NCBI GenBank assembly: GCA_964454675.1
Contig: CAYVUB010000002.1
Span: forward strand, 100,233-164,232
Source of the DNA: CAYVUB01 sp964454675
GTDB taxonomy: Bacteria; Bacteroidota; Bacteroidia; Flavobacteriales; Flavobacteriaceae
DNA length: 64,000 nucleotides
Direction of reading: 5' to 3'
Positions 15,009-23,883 of this stretch are shown here, one piece after another. Position numbers and translations under genes: made by a program. Position 1 is the stretch's first letter; every line of letters starts with the position of its first letter. The notes beneath the pieces were generated by a model. That model was not told the DNA's origin. It saw only the letters and a list, made by a program, of their open reading frames with translations, and did no database searches.

Positions 15009-16067
15009 TTACCTCGGTATTTCTACAGCTTCAATAATTTGTTTGATAATCTGTTTGGTGGTGATACCTTCCATTTCGCGCTCCGGAGTTACAATAACTC
15101 TATGTTGTAATACAGGAATGGCGGCTTGCTTAATATCTTCGGGTGTTACAAAATCTCTTCCATTCATGGCTGCAAAAGCTTTGCTGGCACGCAAAATAGC
15201 AATAGACGCTCTTGGTGATGCACCCAGATACAAAAACGGATTGTTGCGGGTATTGACAATGATATCGGCAATGTATTTTACCAAATGAGACTCAATAAGA
15301 ATTTGATTTACCAGTTCCTGAAATTTTGCAATTTGTTCTTTAGTTAAATGTGCTGTCACTTTTGCAATTTTTGAACCGCCTTTTAACTCCTGTTCACGGT
15401 TGATGATTTCAATTTCTTCTTCAAGATTAGGATAATCAATATCTATTTTAAACAAAAACCGGTCTAATTGTGCTTCGGGAAGCCGGTAAGTACCTTCTTG
15501 CTCTACAGGGTTTTGCGTTGCCAGGACAATAAACGGCAAGTCCATAGTGTATTGATGACCATCAATGGTAATCTGGCGTTCTTCCATCACTTCAAACAAA
15601 GCCGCCTGCGTTTTTGCCGGCGCACGGTTTATCTCGTCAATGAGTATCATATTTGAAAATACCGGTCCTTTTTTAAATTGAAATTCTGAAGTTTTTAAAT
15701 CGAAAATCGATGTTCCCAGAATATCGCTCGGCATTAAATCGGGTGTAAACTGAATCCGGCTGAAACCAATATCCAACGATTTTGCCAGCAATTTTGCCGA
15801 AATGGTTTTTGCAACGCCCGGAACGCCTTCAATAAGCGAATGCCCGTTTGCCAGGATAGATGCGATAAGCATATCGACCATTGATTTTTGACCTACAATC
15901 ACTTTGCTTATTTCGTCTTTTATCAATGCGATGCCTTGCTGAAGCTCGCTTAAATCAATCCGGTTTTTAAAATTGACGTTGGTTTCTGTTTCTTGAACGG
16001 CATTGTCCTGAATGTTTTCGGGGATGTTTTGAGAGTCGTCGGGTTGTGGGTTTTGTAAATTGTCCAT
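15009..16067 (-). CDS. MoxR family AAA+ ATPase
   Basis: A 352-aa cytoplasmic AAA+ ATPase. Walker A GVPGVAKT is at about residues 79-86 and Walker B MILIDEINR at about 140-148, followed by sensor-1 VLATQNP and an LPEAQLDRF arginine-finger region. The first 30 residues are an acidic, low-complexity leader. MoxR ATPases act as chaperones for neighbouring DUF58/vWA proteins. It lies 4 bp after the DUF4350 gene and is part of the same operon. Confidence 0.95.
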   Translation of the reverse strand: MDNLQNPQPDDSQNIPENIQDNAVQETETNVNFKNRIDLSELQQGIALIKDEISKVIVGQKSMVDMLIASILANGHSLIEGVPGVAKTISAKLLAKSLDIGFSRIQFTPDLMPSDILGTSIFDLKTSEFQFKKGPVFSNMILIDEINRAPAKTQAALFEVMEERQITIDGHQYTMDLPFIVLATQNPVEQEGTYRLPEAQLDRFLFKIDIDYPNLEEEIEIINREQELKGGSKIAKVTAHLTKEQIAKFQELVNQILIESHLVKYIADIIVNTRNNPFLYLGASPRASIAILRASKAFAAMNGRDFVTPEDIKQAAIPVLQHRVIVTPEREMEGITTKQIIKQIIEAVEIPR

Positions 16068-16071
16068 AATG

Positions 16072-17268
16072 TTATGTGGTGTGAAAATCTTCGATTGCGG
16101 TGTTTAATGTTAATAAATCGGTTTCGTTACAAACCGGTTTTGCTTTTAAATGTGTTATGAGTGTTATGAGCTTTTTGATGCTTCCGGCATCTTTACCCGA
16201 TTTTAAAGTTAATGATTTTATGAATTTATCGTCCATAATTTGTGTGTCTATATAATACATACGTCTTATGTATTCCAAGAAATAGGTAATTTTTTTATCA
16301 ATAATCGTGTTGTGATCTTTGGTTTCGTAGTACAAATTGCCAATGGTTTTTGTAAATGCGACGGTCGTGTTTTCGAGAGGTTTGATGATTTTTATAATGC
16401 GCTGTCTGCGTTTTGCATTAAAAATCAAAAACAGCAGCAAGGTTATCAATGCCAGGTACCATGCGCTCTTTAACGGCGGCTGCCGCAAGATAAAACGCAA
16501 TGGCGAATTACCCATATTTAGAGTGTCTTTGTTGGGCGAATCAAAAAGTATCATATCATCATCCAGATAGGACAATGCTGCCGCAGCATGTTTGCGATGT
16601 TCATTTTTTAGCAGATGGTAATTAGTAAACAGTATGGGTTGCGTATGAAAATACAAATTGCCGTCGCCGTGCTGCACTTTTATAAAATTAACCCGCTTTT
16701 TACCGTTAAATTCCTGAAATCCCAAAACGGTAGTGGTAACCGTATCAATTTTTGAAAAATAAATATTGCTCAAACCTTTATCGACCGATATGGAATTTTT
16801 TGAAAACGCTTCATTTGTAAATGTTAAATGCGTGCTGCCTTTAAAATTGAAATCGTTATCTGTGTCAAAATGCAGCGAATCATAAAACCGTTGACCCGGA
16901 TAAGAGCTCGATATAAAAACGGTGTTGCCGTGAGAAGCAAAATCCAGTAACTCCTGTGCAGAATACTCATCAGTAATACCGTAATCGTTAATATACAGAT
17001 AATTGCCCGAATTGTAATAAGTACTGTCTGTCCAGTCATAGTAATCAATAAAAAACTCAAACGGTGTAACGGTTACTTTTTTTATATTGTTACCGGGAAA
17101 TAAGGTTTCCAATTCGTTGTATAAAATAAATGTTCCATACGGGATTTTATGCCTTTCGTTGTAGGTTCTTTCCCAGTTTATGGGGTTTTCCTTAGTAAAT
17201 TCAATAGCAAATAATCCCGCAAACAGCAAGATGAGCAAAACCACATATATTTTTACGGTTTTGTTCAT
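16072..17268 (-). CDS. DUF4350 membrane protein
   Basis: A 398-aa protein with an N-terminal membrane segment (residues 6-22), a periplasmic DUF4350 domain (about 30-265, with the block YSAQELLDFASHGNTVFISSS typical of GATase-like folds), a second membrane helix (about 277-296) and a cytoplasmic helical C-terminus. It belongs to the MoxR cluster. It overlaps the upstream DUF4129 gene by 4 bp and lies 4 bp before moxR. The function is unknown. Confidence 0.85.
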   Translation of the reverse strand: MNKTVKIYVVLLILLFAGLFAIEFTKENPINWERTYNERHKIPYGTFILYNELETLFPGNNIKKVTVTPFEFFIDYYDWTDSTYYNSGNYLYINDYGITDEYSAQELLDFASHGNTVFISSSYPGQRFYDSLHFDTDNDFNFKGSTHLTFTNEAFSKNSISVDKGLSNIYFSKIDTVTTTVLGFQEFNGKKRVNFIKVQHGDGNLYFHTQPILFTNYHLLKNEHRKHAAAALSYLDDDMILFDSPNKDTLNMGNSPLRFILRQPPLKSAWYLALITLLLFLIFNAKRRQRIIKIIKPLENTTVAFTKTIGNLYYETKDHNTIIDKKITYFLEYIRRMYYIDTQIMDDKFIKSLTLKSGKDAGSIKKLITLITHLKAKPVCNETDLLTLNTAIEDFHTT

Positions 17269-18029
17269 GCTTTTGCAGATTTTAAAAAGGTTGTAAATGC
17301 CTCTCTTGCTTTTTGAAACTGCGCTTCGTTAACATCAAATTCGCCATACCATATATAATTGTAAAGGTAGGAGGTATAAGCAAATTCATCTTTTACGGTT
17401 TTGCTGCTTATTTCGTTAAAATAATCGCTGTTGGTTTTTTCAATATCGTAAGTGATGATTTCTTTGTTTGATAAGGTTTTAAGCAGCCACAAATAGTAAT
17501 AGCGTATTGCCAGGCGGTAGTTGTTATCTTTTTCGGCGGTGGCAACAAGCTGTTTAAAATCGGTTGTTTGCAGGTTGGCTTCGATGTCTGCAACGGGAAT
17601 GATGCTTTTGTCTGATGATTTGCCAAAAATCCACGTGCCTTCATCATTTATAACCGCTTTGAAGATAAAATAAATGACTAACAGGAAAATAATAGCTCCG
17701 GCAATTTTGAGTGAAATATTAGTAACGTCAGACGCTTGAGCATCACTGTTTATTTCAAATAAGTTTTTGATTTTATCACTCAGCCATTGCTTAAAGCGTG
17801 ACCACGCGCCCGATTTTTCGGCGGTGCGTTCATAGATAAAATCATCGCCGTCATATTTGTTTTTCAGATGTTCAAAATGTTTTGCATGGATGCTGTCTGT
17901 ATCTGTTTTAAGCGATTCTATCTTGAGGGAATCTATCGTAACAGCAATAGAATCATTGGTATAGGCAAGCATCCGGATATTAATTCCGATGAAAAAAAGA
18001 ATGATATATACAACGTTTTTGTTATTCAC
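17265..18029 (-). CDS. DUF4129 membrane protein
   Basis: A 254-aa protein with a signal peptide (about 1-23), a linker, a membrane segment (about 105-125) and a C-terminal DUF4129 domain marked by YRLAIRYYYLWLLKTL and later YLYNYIWYGEF. DUF4129 is regularly linked to MoxR/DUF58 gene sets and transglutaminase-like proteins. It overlaps both neighbours (8 bp upstream, 4 bp downstream), so translation is coupled. The molecular role is unknown. Confidence 0.85.
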   Translation of the reverse strand: MNNKNVVYIILFFIGINIRMLAYTNDSIAVTIDSLKIESLKTDTDSIHAKHFEHLKNKYDGDDFIYERTAEKSGAWSRFKQWLSDKIKNLFEINSDAQASDVTNISLKIAGAIIFLLVIYFIFKAVINDEGTWIFGKSSDKSIIPVADIEANLQTTDFKQLVATAEKDNNYRLAIRYYYLWLLKTLSNKEIITYDIEKTNSDYFNEISSKTVKDEFAYTSYLYNYIWYGEFDVNEAQFQKAREAFTTFLKSAKA

Positions 18030-18969
18030 CGGAACCTATTTGGTCAATAATACTTTTTGTGCCGGTATTTTCGGTATTTTCTTTTAAGCCATAATATATA
18101 ACACCTTGATTAAGTTGTATGACCACATTAAGTACAGTGCTTACCACAAAAGTTAAAAAGAAAACAAGCAGCATCATAATAGTCATGGATGCGGCAATTT
18201 CTTCGGGGTTTACAGTATTGTCAGGCCGGTCAATGGTTGTAAACAAAGTTGCCATCCCAAAAATATACGGAATCATCGCTATGACATTTTGGATGATATA
18301 CGAAATCAAAACAAAAATCCCGGCACAGCCTATGGCAGCCCAAAATTTAGAAAAAATAAGTGTCCATGCATAGCCAAAGCTGTCCCAGATACCTCTTTTG
18401 TTTTCCATATATTCCATAAGTGTCATAATGTAAAAGAGCATGACAAACGCAATAACCAATGGTGTCGCCAGGATACCTATAATAGTAATGATAAGTAAAA
18501 ACAGCAAGATAAACATGATGATTATAACCGGAATGGCTATAAGGATACTGCACAGGAGAAATATGATGAGTTTGCCGGCATTTTCTTTATACGCATTTAT
18601 GATGTCTTTTGTGTCAAAATCTGTGCTGTTGGTTTTATTGTAAAGCTTTAAATAAATAGGAACGTAAGCATACGATATAACGCCGGCAACCAATGCCACG
18701 ATTACAAATACGACAAAGAGCAAAATGAAAAGCCCAAGATTTTCATCCATATAACTGTCAATACCGTTGCTGTATAAAGGACTGTCAAAACTGCTCAAAA
18801 CAATTTCAGAATAAAACTTTGTAAAAAAGTAGCCCAAAGTCATCAGGATAATCAAAAAAATACCGTTGATGATAAAAAAATGTTTGAACAGATGCGTTCC
18901 GTTTAATTTTAAAAATGAAAACGTATCCTGAAAAAATTCGTTAAAACCTCTTGATTTATATAGTTGCAT
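18022..18969 (-). CDS. Multi-pass membrane protein of the MoxR cluster
   Basis: About 315 aa with five or six membrane segments, several of them very rich in Ile and Val (for example LIIFLLCSILIAIPVIII). It resembles the membrane domain of glycerophosphodiester phosphodiesterases but carries no catalytic domain. I place the start at 18969 (MQLYKSRGF). The longer reading from 18978 begins inside a palindromic repeat. It overlaps the DUF4129 gene by 8 bp. Confidence 0.75.
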   Translation of the reverse strand: MQLYKSRGFNEFFQDTFSFLKLNGTHLFKHFFIINGIFLIILMTLGYFFTKFYSEIVLSSFDSPLYSNGIDSYMDENLGLFILLFVVFVIVALVAGVISYAYVPIYLKLYNKTNSTDFDTKDIINAYKENAGKLIIFLLCSILIAIPVIIIMFILLFLLIITIIGILATPLVIAFVMLFYIMTLMEYMENKRGIWDSFGYAWTLIFSKFWAAIGCAGIFVLISYIIQNVIAMIPYIFGMATLFTTIDRPDNTVNPEEIAASMTIMMLLVFFLTFVVSTVLNVVIQLNQGVIYYGLKENTENTGTKSIIDQIGSGE

Positions 18970-18975
18970 AGTGTT

Positions 18976-19002
18976 CATTCCTGCGAAGGCAGGAATCTTT
19001 TT
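18976..19002. repeat. ATTCCTGC palindromic repeat, copy 2
   Basis: Same 28-nt sequence as copy 1. It fills the whole gap between the SpoIIM-like gene's stop (19004-19002) and the next start. Confidence 0.8.
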
Positions 19003-20000
19003 TAAGTTAATGCTAAGTTATTTATTATTGCGTTTTGATGTGCTTTTAATTTTTTGTGAACGATAAACGGATATATTAAATAGTAAAAAGATATTAAACT
19101 TAATGTCGATAAAATAATACCTACAGACAGCCAGTTGGGCATGACGTTGGAATACCGTGTAACATAACCTTCCAGAAATCCCGCGGCGATTGTAAACGGA
19201 AAGGTGCTGATTAAAATTTTAAAACCATCACGCATTCCCATTTTAAACGATGTAAATCTTGAGTAGGTTTTAGGAAACAAGATGCTGGCACCAAGCATTA
19301 ATCCGGCGGCAGCTTCAATAACAATGGCAAAAATTTCCATCGCACCGTGTATCCAGATGCCTCTTACGCTTTCCCAAAATACATGTTCTTTGTAAAAAAA
19401 ATACTGGAAAGAACCCAGCATGATGCCGTTGTACAATAAAATCAATCCGGTACCCAAACCGCCAAAAATACCATAAATAAACGAGCGGATACCCACATAC
19501 AGATTGTTGAGCGTGATGCCAATAAAGCTGCCCCAGTTGCTCCCGCTTTTATAAACCGCAACGGGATCACCGCTTTTAATATTTTCCAACGACATGTTTA
19601 CATAATTGTCGCCCAAAATCAGCCTTACAAACGTATCGTCGTGCGCTGCCGATAAAGCACCAATGGCTGTAAACGTCCCGAAAATAATAAAAGCATACAA
19701 CACATAACGCCTGTATTGATGTACGATAAGCGGCACTTCGGTTTTCCAGAAATGCACAAACCTGTTGGTGTCTTCACGTTTGGTTTTGTATATTTTCTGA
19801 AAAGCTTTGGCGGCTAAGTTGTTTAAATAAAGAATTGTTTTACTTTTGGGATAATATGTTTGTGCGTAAGCCAAATCATTTACTAACTGAATATAAAGAG
19901 AAGCCAGCTCATCGGGATTTTTTAGGTTTTTGCTGAAAATTGCCGATTCAAAATCGAGCCATTTTTCTTTATTTTGTTTTATAAATGCGACTTCTCTCAT
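19002..20000 (-). CDS. SpoIIM-like (stage II sporulation protein M) membrane protein
   Basis: About 332 aa. A soluble helical N-terminus of some 100 residues is followed by five membrane segments. The SpoIIM/DUF95 signature is seen in NNLYVGIRSFIYGIFGGLGTGLILLYNGIMLGSF and IWIHGAMEIFAIVIEAAAGLMLG. Two in-frame ATGs exist (20006, 20000); the shorter, MREVAFIKQNKEKW, looks natural. It has no sporulation role in this group. It is the first gene of the MoxR cluster, diverging from the RDD gene with about 23 bp between starts. Confidence 0.88.
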   Translation of the reverse strand: MREVAFIKQNKEKWLDFESAIFSKNLKNPDELASLYIQLVNDLAYAQTYYPKSKTILYLNNLAAKAFQKIYKTKREDTNRFVHFWKTEVPLIVHQYRRYVLYAFIIFGTFTAIGALSAAHDDTFVRLILGDNYVNMSLENIKSGDPVAVYKSGSNWGSFIGITLNNLYVGIRSFIYGIFGGLGTGLILLYNGIMLGSFQYFFYKEHVFWESVRGIWIHGAMEIFAIVIEAAAGLMLGASILFPKTYSRFTSFKMGMRDGFKILISTFPFTIAAGFLEGYVTRYSNVMPNWLSVGIILSTLSLISFYYLIYPFIVHKKLKAHQNAIINNLALT

Positions 20001-20023
20001 AAGCATCCAAATTAAAGCAATTA

Positions 20024-20767
20024 ATGGTAGAGTTACAAATAAACACCACTCAAAATGTTAATATAAATTTCATTGCGGCAAGCGTAGGCGAGCGCATATT
20101 GGCGTATGCTATTGATTGGATTATTAAAATAGCCTATATTATTGTAGTGTATCAAATAGCGTTTAAATTGTTTTCTGTAAATGAGCTTGTCAGAGATATG
20201 GATCAATGGTCTCAAATAGCTATTATAGTATCACTTTATCTGCCGGTTGTTTTTTACTCGCTTATTTTTGAAACCTTGCTCGACGGACAGACTGTTGGTA
20301 AGCGCATCATGCGTATAAAAGTCGTAAAAATAGACGGTTATCAGGCATCGCTGTCAGATTTTGTGATGCGCTGGTTAATGCGTATTGTCGATTTGAATAT
20401 GATGACAGGCGTTGTAGCACTCATAACGATTATAATAAGTAAAAAAAGCCAGCGGTTGGGCGATATGGCAGCCGGAACTTCGGTAATTACGTTAAAAAAT
20501 AACATCAGTATAAACCATACAATTCTTGAACATATTGACGCTACATATATACCTGTCTATCCAAATGTTATTAAGCTGTCAGATAATGATGCACGTATTA
20601 TAAAAGATACATTTCAAACGGCTAAAAAGTCGGGCGATTATCAGACTTTGGCAAAGCTTCGTAAAAAAATCATCCAAGTTATTGAGGTTAAGCAAGATGA
20701 AAGCAGCGATGTGAAATTTATAGATACCATTTTAAAAGACTATAATTATTATACCCAAAACATGTAA
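20024..20767 (+). CDS. RDD family membrane protein
   Basis: A 247-aa protein with the RDD domain at about residues 20-150: GERILAYAIDWIIK, with the conserved Arg and Asp, then FETLLDGQTVGKRIMRIKVV. It has four membrane segments and a soluble helical C-terminus. RDD proteins often neighbour SpoIIM/MoxR genes; transport or a scaffold role is suggested in the literature for some members. It diverges from the SpoIIM-like gene, so its promoter must lie within that gene's 5' end. Confidence 0.9.
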   Translation: MVELQINTTQNVNINFIAASVGERILAYAIDWIIKIAYIIVVYQIAFKLFSVNELVRDMDQWSQIAIIVSLYLPVVFYSLIFETLLDGQTVGKRIMRIKVVKIDGYQASLSDFVMRWLMRIVDLNMMTGVVALITIIISKKSQRLGDMAAGTSVITLKNNISINHTILEHIDATYIPVYPNVIKLSDNDARIIKDTFQTAKKSGDYQTLAKLRKKIIQVIEVKQDESSDVKFIDTILKDYNYYTQNM

Positions 20768-20876
20768 GCAGCGAACCCGTTTTTGAGAAGCAAAAACGGT
20801 GTGAGTCGCTTAAATGTAGAATTTTGCGAAGTAAAGCATCTGTTGAACGATTAATTAATTTTTTGATACTAAGAAA

Positions 20877-21485
20877 ATGTTTTTTGAAATTATAGGCATA
20901 TTAGGAACCATTGCTTTTGCCATTTCGGGAGTGCTTATAGCATTGCACAAACGTATGGATGTGTTTGGCGTGTTGATTATTGCTTTTGTGACCGCTGTTG
21001 GTGGTGGTACTTTGCGTGACATTATCATAGGGCATACGCCTGTGTTCTGGCTGGTAGATATGAAGTACACGTATATTATTGTCATATCGACAGTAGTAGG
21101 CATTGTTTTTAGAAATAAACTGGATTATTTACGAATCTCTTTGTTTTTATTTGATACCATTGGGATAGGACTTTATACTGTTATTGGGGTAGAAAAAGGG
21201 TTGAACATCGGGTTGCATCCCATAAGCTGTATAGCGCTGGGAACAATGTCTGCGTGTTTTGGTGGTGTGCTGAGAGATATTTTGTGTAATGAAATTCCGG
21301 TGATTTTCAGAAAGGAAATTTATGCTACGGCATGTATTGTAGGAGGTTTGTCTTATTTTGCTTTACGCCAATTACCTTTGGATAACAACTTTGTATTTGT
21401 TATAGCGGGTGCGGTTGTAATAAGTATCCGGCTGGCAGCGGTAAAATTCAAAATAAGCCTGCCGAGTTTGTACAAAGACGAATAA
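20877..21485 (+). CDS. TRIC-type cation channel / YicG (UPF0126) family protein
   Basis: A 202-aa protein with six or seven membrane helices arranged as two homologous halves, each containing a glycine-rich GG(G/V)xLRDI motif (AVGGGTLRDIIIG and CFGGVLRDILC). This is the hallmark of the prokaryotic trimeric intracellular cation channel family. Length is normal. Monocistronic, ending in a long bidirectional hairpin. Confidence 0.93.
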   Translation: MFFEIIGILGTIAFAISGVLIALHKRMDVFGVLIIAFVTAVGGGTLRDIIIGHTPVFWLVDMKYTYIIVISTVVGIVFRNKLDYLRISLFLFDTIGIGLYTVIGVEKGLNIGLHPISCIALGTMSACFGGVLRDILCNEIPVIFRKEIYATACIVGGLSYFALRQLPLDNNFVFVIAGAVVISIRLAAVKFKISLPSLYKDE

Positions 21486-21494
21486 TGTAAAAAT

Positions 21495-21547
21495 AAAAAA
21501 CCCTTTTCAGAATTATTCCGAGATTTCGGAACTGAAAAGGGTTTTTT
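21495..21547. terminator. Long bidirectional terminator hairpin
   Basis: Outer arms AAAAAACCCTTTTCAG / CTGAAAAGGGTTTTTT with an inner hairpin TTCCGA-GATT-TCGGAA. It serves the TRIC gene and the converging M3 peptidase gene. Confidence 0.92.
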
Positions 21548-21562
21548 AAGAATGTTAGGTTT

Positions 21563-23725
21563 TTATCTTTCAGGAACAGGAAAACCTCTGTCACGCATCA
21601 ATGCATTTATAGATGCACTACGGCCTCTGAATAGTTTATATGCTTCTGCCGGATCCATCGAATTGCGGGGTGCAAATAAATAAGTAACCAGCTTTTTGGC
21701 TAAGACCGTATCGTAAAATCCGCCGGGAGCCTCTGCAAATGCTTCGGCGGCATCGCTGGTCAATACATCGGCCCACATATAACCGTAATAAGCCGTGGCA
21801 TAACCTTCGCCCGAAAATACGTGGCTGAAATGCGGTGTGCGGTGGCGCATTACCAATTCTTTAGGCATGTTAAGCTCCTTTAAAGTATTTCGTTCAAAAG
21901 CGTCAACATCAATATTGGTTGGGTCTGCCAGATGCAGTTTCATATCTATTAAAGCGGATGCCAGATATTCTGTAGTTTCAAATCCTTGATTGAATGTGGA
22001 GGCTTTTTTGATTTTTTCGACCAAAGCAGCCGGAATCGGTTCGCCTGTTTTGTGATGTACCAAAAATTTATTAATCACTTCATCTGTTGATAACCATCGT
22101 TCCAAAAGCTGAGATTGAAACTCGGTATAATCTCTCACGCCGCCATTAAGGGTTGGATAATTTACATTTGAAGAAAAGAAATGCAGCGCATGGCCAAACT
22201 CATGAAAAAATGTTGTGGCATCATCCCAGGAAACCAATACAGCTTCTCCGGGTGCAGGCTTTACAAAGTTTGAGTTATTGGATGCCAAAACCGTTTCTTT
22301 TCCGTCAAAAGTAGTATGGCTTCTGTACATGCTTGCCCAGGCACCGGATCGTTTTCCTTCACGTGCAAATGGGTCAAGATACCATAGTCCAATGTGTTTG
22401 CCTGTAGTTTTATCGGTTACTTCCCAGACATTTACATCTTCATGAAATACGGGAACTTTTCCTTTTTCGAGAGGTGTAAAGTTGTAGTTGAACAAACGCC
22501 CTGCTACATAAAACATAGCGTCGGTAAGCTTGTCGAGCTGTAAATATTGTTTTACTTCATCACTATCTAAATCGTAGGTTTTCTTGCGTACTTTTTCGGC
22601 ATAGAACCTGTAATCCCAAGGTTCAATTTTAATCTTATCTCCATTGGCATCGGCAACAGCCTGCATATCTGCTACTTCTTCTTTTACGCGGGCAGTGGCA
22701 GCCGGCCAAACGGCCATCATTAAGCCCATGGCATTCTCGGGAATTCTTGCCATGCGGTCTTGTAAACGCCATTCGGCATAGTTGTTATAGTCCATTAATG
22801 CCACACGTTCTTTGCGCAGTTTTAAAATTTGAGCTATAATCCGGTTGTTGTCATACTCATCGCCGTTATCGCCACGGGAATAGTAGTTGGTCCAGACCTT
22901 TTTACGCAATTCACGCTCGGTAGAATAGGTAAGGAAAGGATCCATGGATGAGCGTGTGTTGGTAATGGCATATTTACCTTCGTTACCTTTATCTGCAGCT
23001 ATTTTTGCGGCAGATTTTATAAAAGATTCCGATAGTCCGCCCAATTGGTCTTCTGTTAAATACGTAACATAGTTTTCCTCATCATGCAATACGTTGTTTG
23101 AAAACTTGGTGTACAGTGACGACAGTTCTTTGTTGATTTCGGCATAGCGTTGTTTTTTTATGCTGTCAAGACCTGCGCCTTCCATTACGTAATTTACATA
23201 TATCAGTTCTACAACACGTTGGCGGTCTATTCTTAACGGTACTATTTGTGATGCGTCATAAACGGCTTTGATGCGCCGGAACAGCTTTTCGTTTTGCAGG
23301 ATTTTTGAATTGTATTCGGATATTTTTGGAGCAAGCTCGGTTTGAATATCCCTGAATTCGGGTGTTGATACATTGCTGCCCAGGATGCCGTAATATTTGA
23401 ATACTCTGTTAAGTACTTTGCCCGAACGTTCGAGTGCTGCTATCGTGTTTTCAAAAGTTGGCGGAGCAGGATTATTAGCAATCGAGTCGATGTCTTTTAA
23501 GCCCAGCTCCATTCCTGTTTCTACGGCTTCTTTTACGTCGGTTACTTTCATTTGGTCAAACGCAGGAACACCGCCGTACGGTCCTGTCCATTCTCTTAAT
23601 AAGACATTTGCCGGCATGTTAATGTCTTCTTTTTTAGTTTCATCTTCTTTTTTTTTGCATCCTGTTAAGGTGAATAATGTGCAAATTAACAAGATGTTAA
23701 TGCGTGAAATTGTTGGTTTTTTCAT
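21563..23725 (-). CDS. dcp: M3 family zinc metallopeptidase (peptidyl-dipeptidase), lipoprotein
   Basis: About 720 aa from the ATG at 23725. The longer frame to 23785 would bury the signal sequence. The N-terminus MKKPTISRINILLICTLF leads to a lipobox at Cys23 (LTGC) followed by a charged KKKEDETKKED linker. The zinc motif HEFGH is at about residues 508-512. The downstream GYMWADVLTSDAAEAF and FLAPRNSMDPAEAYKLFRGR-like blocks match the thimet oligopeptidase/Dcp group. It should cleave dipeptides from peptides in the periplasm. Confidence 0.92.
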   Translation of the reverse strand: MKKPTISRINILLICTLFTLTGCKKKEDETKKEDINMPANVLLREWTGPYGGVPAFDQMKVTDVKEAVETGMELGLKDIDSIANNPAPPTFENTIAALERSGKVLNRVFKYYGILGSNVSTPEFRDIQTELAPKISEYNSKILQNEKLFRRIKAVYDASQIVPLRIDRQRVVELIYVNYVMEGAGLDSIKKQRYAEINKELSSLYTKFSNNVLHDEENYVTYLTEDQLGGLSESFIKSAAKIAADKGNEGKYAITNTRSSMDPFLTYSTERELRKKVWTNYYSRGDNGDEYDNNRIIAQILKLRKERVALMDYNNYAEWRLQDRMARIPENAMGLMMAVWPAATARVKEEVADMQAVADANGDKIKIEPWDYRFYAEKVRKKTYDLDSDEVKQYLQLDKLTDAMFYVAGRLFNYNFTPLEKGKVPVFHEDVNVWEVTDKTTGKHIGLWYLDPFAREGKRSGAWASMYRSHTTFDGKETVLASNNSNFVKPAPGEAVLVSWDDATTFFHEFGHALHFFSSNVNYPTLNGGVRDYTEFQSQLLERWLSTDEVINKFLVHHKTGEPIPAALVEKIKKASTFNQGFETTEYLASALIDMKLHLADPTNIDVDAFERNTLKELNMPKELVMRHRTPHFSHVFSGEGYATAYYGYMWADVLTSDAAEAFAEAPGGFYDTVLAKKLVTYLFAPRNSMDPAEAYKLFRGRSASINALMRDRGFPVPER

Positions 23726-23883
23726 TTTTATAGGAAGTTTTAAACGAACGTCTAAGGTATTAAATTTTGATGAAAACAGTGTCATAACAAAGTCTTAAAT
23801 TGAAGGCTTTATTTAAAATTTTGATAGAAAAGCAGATAGGAAAAATGCAAAGGAGGACTTTTTTATCAAACAGCAGACTATAG

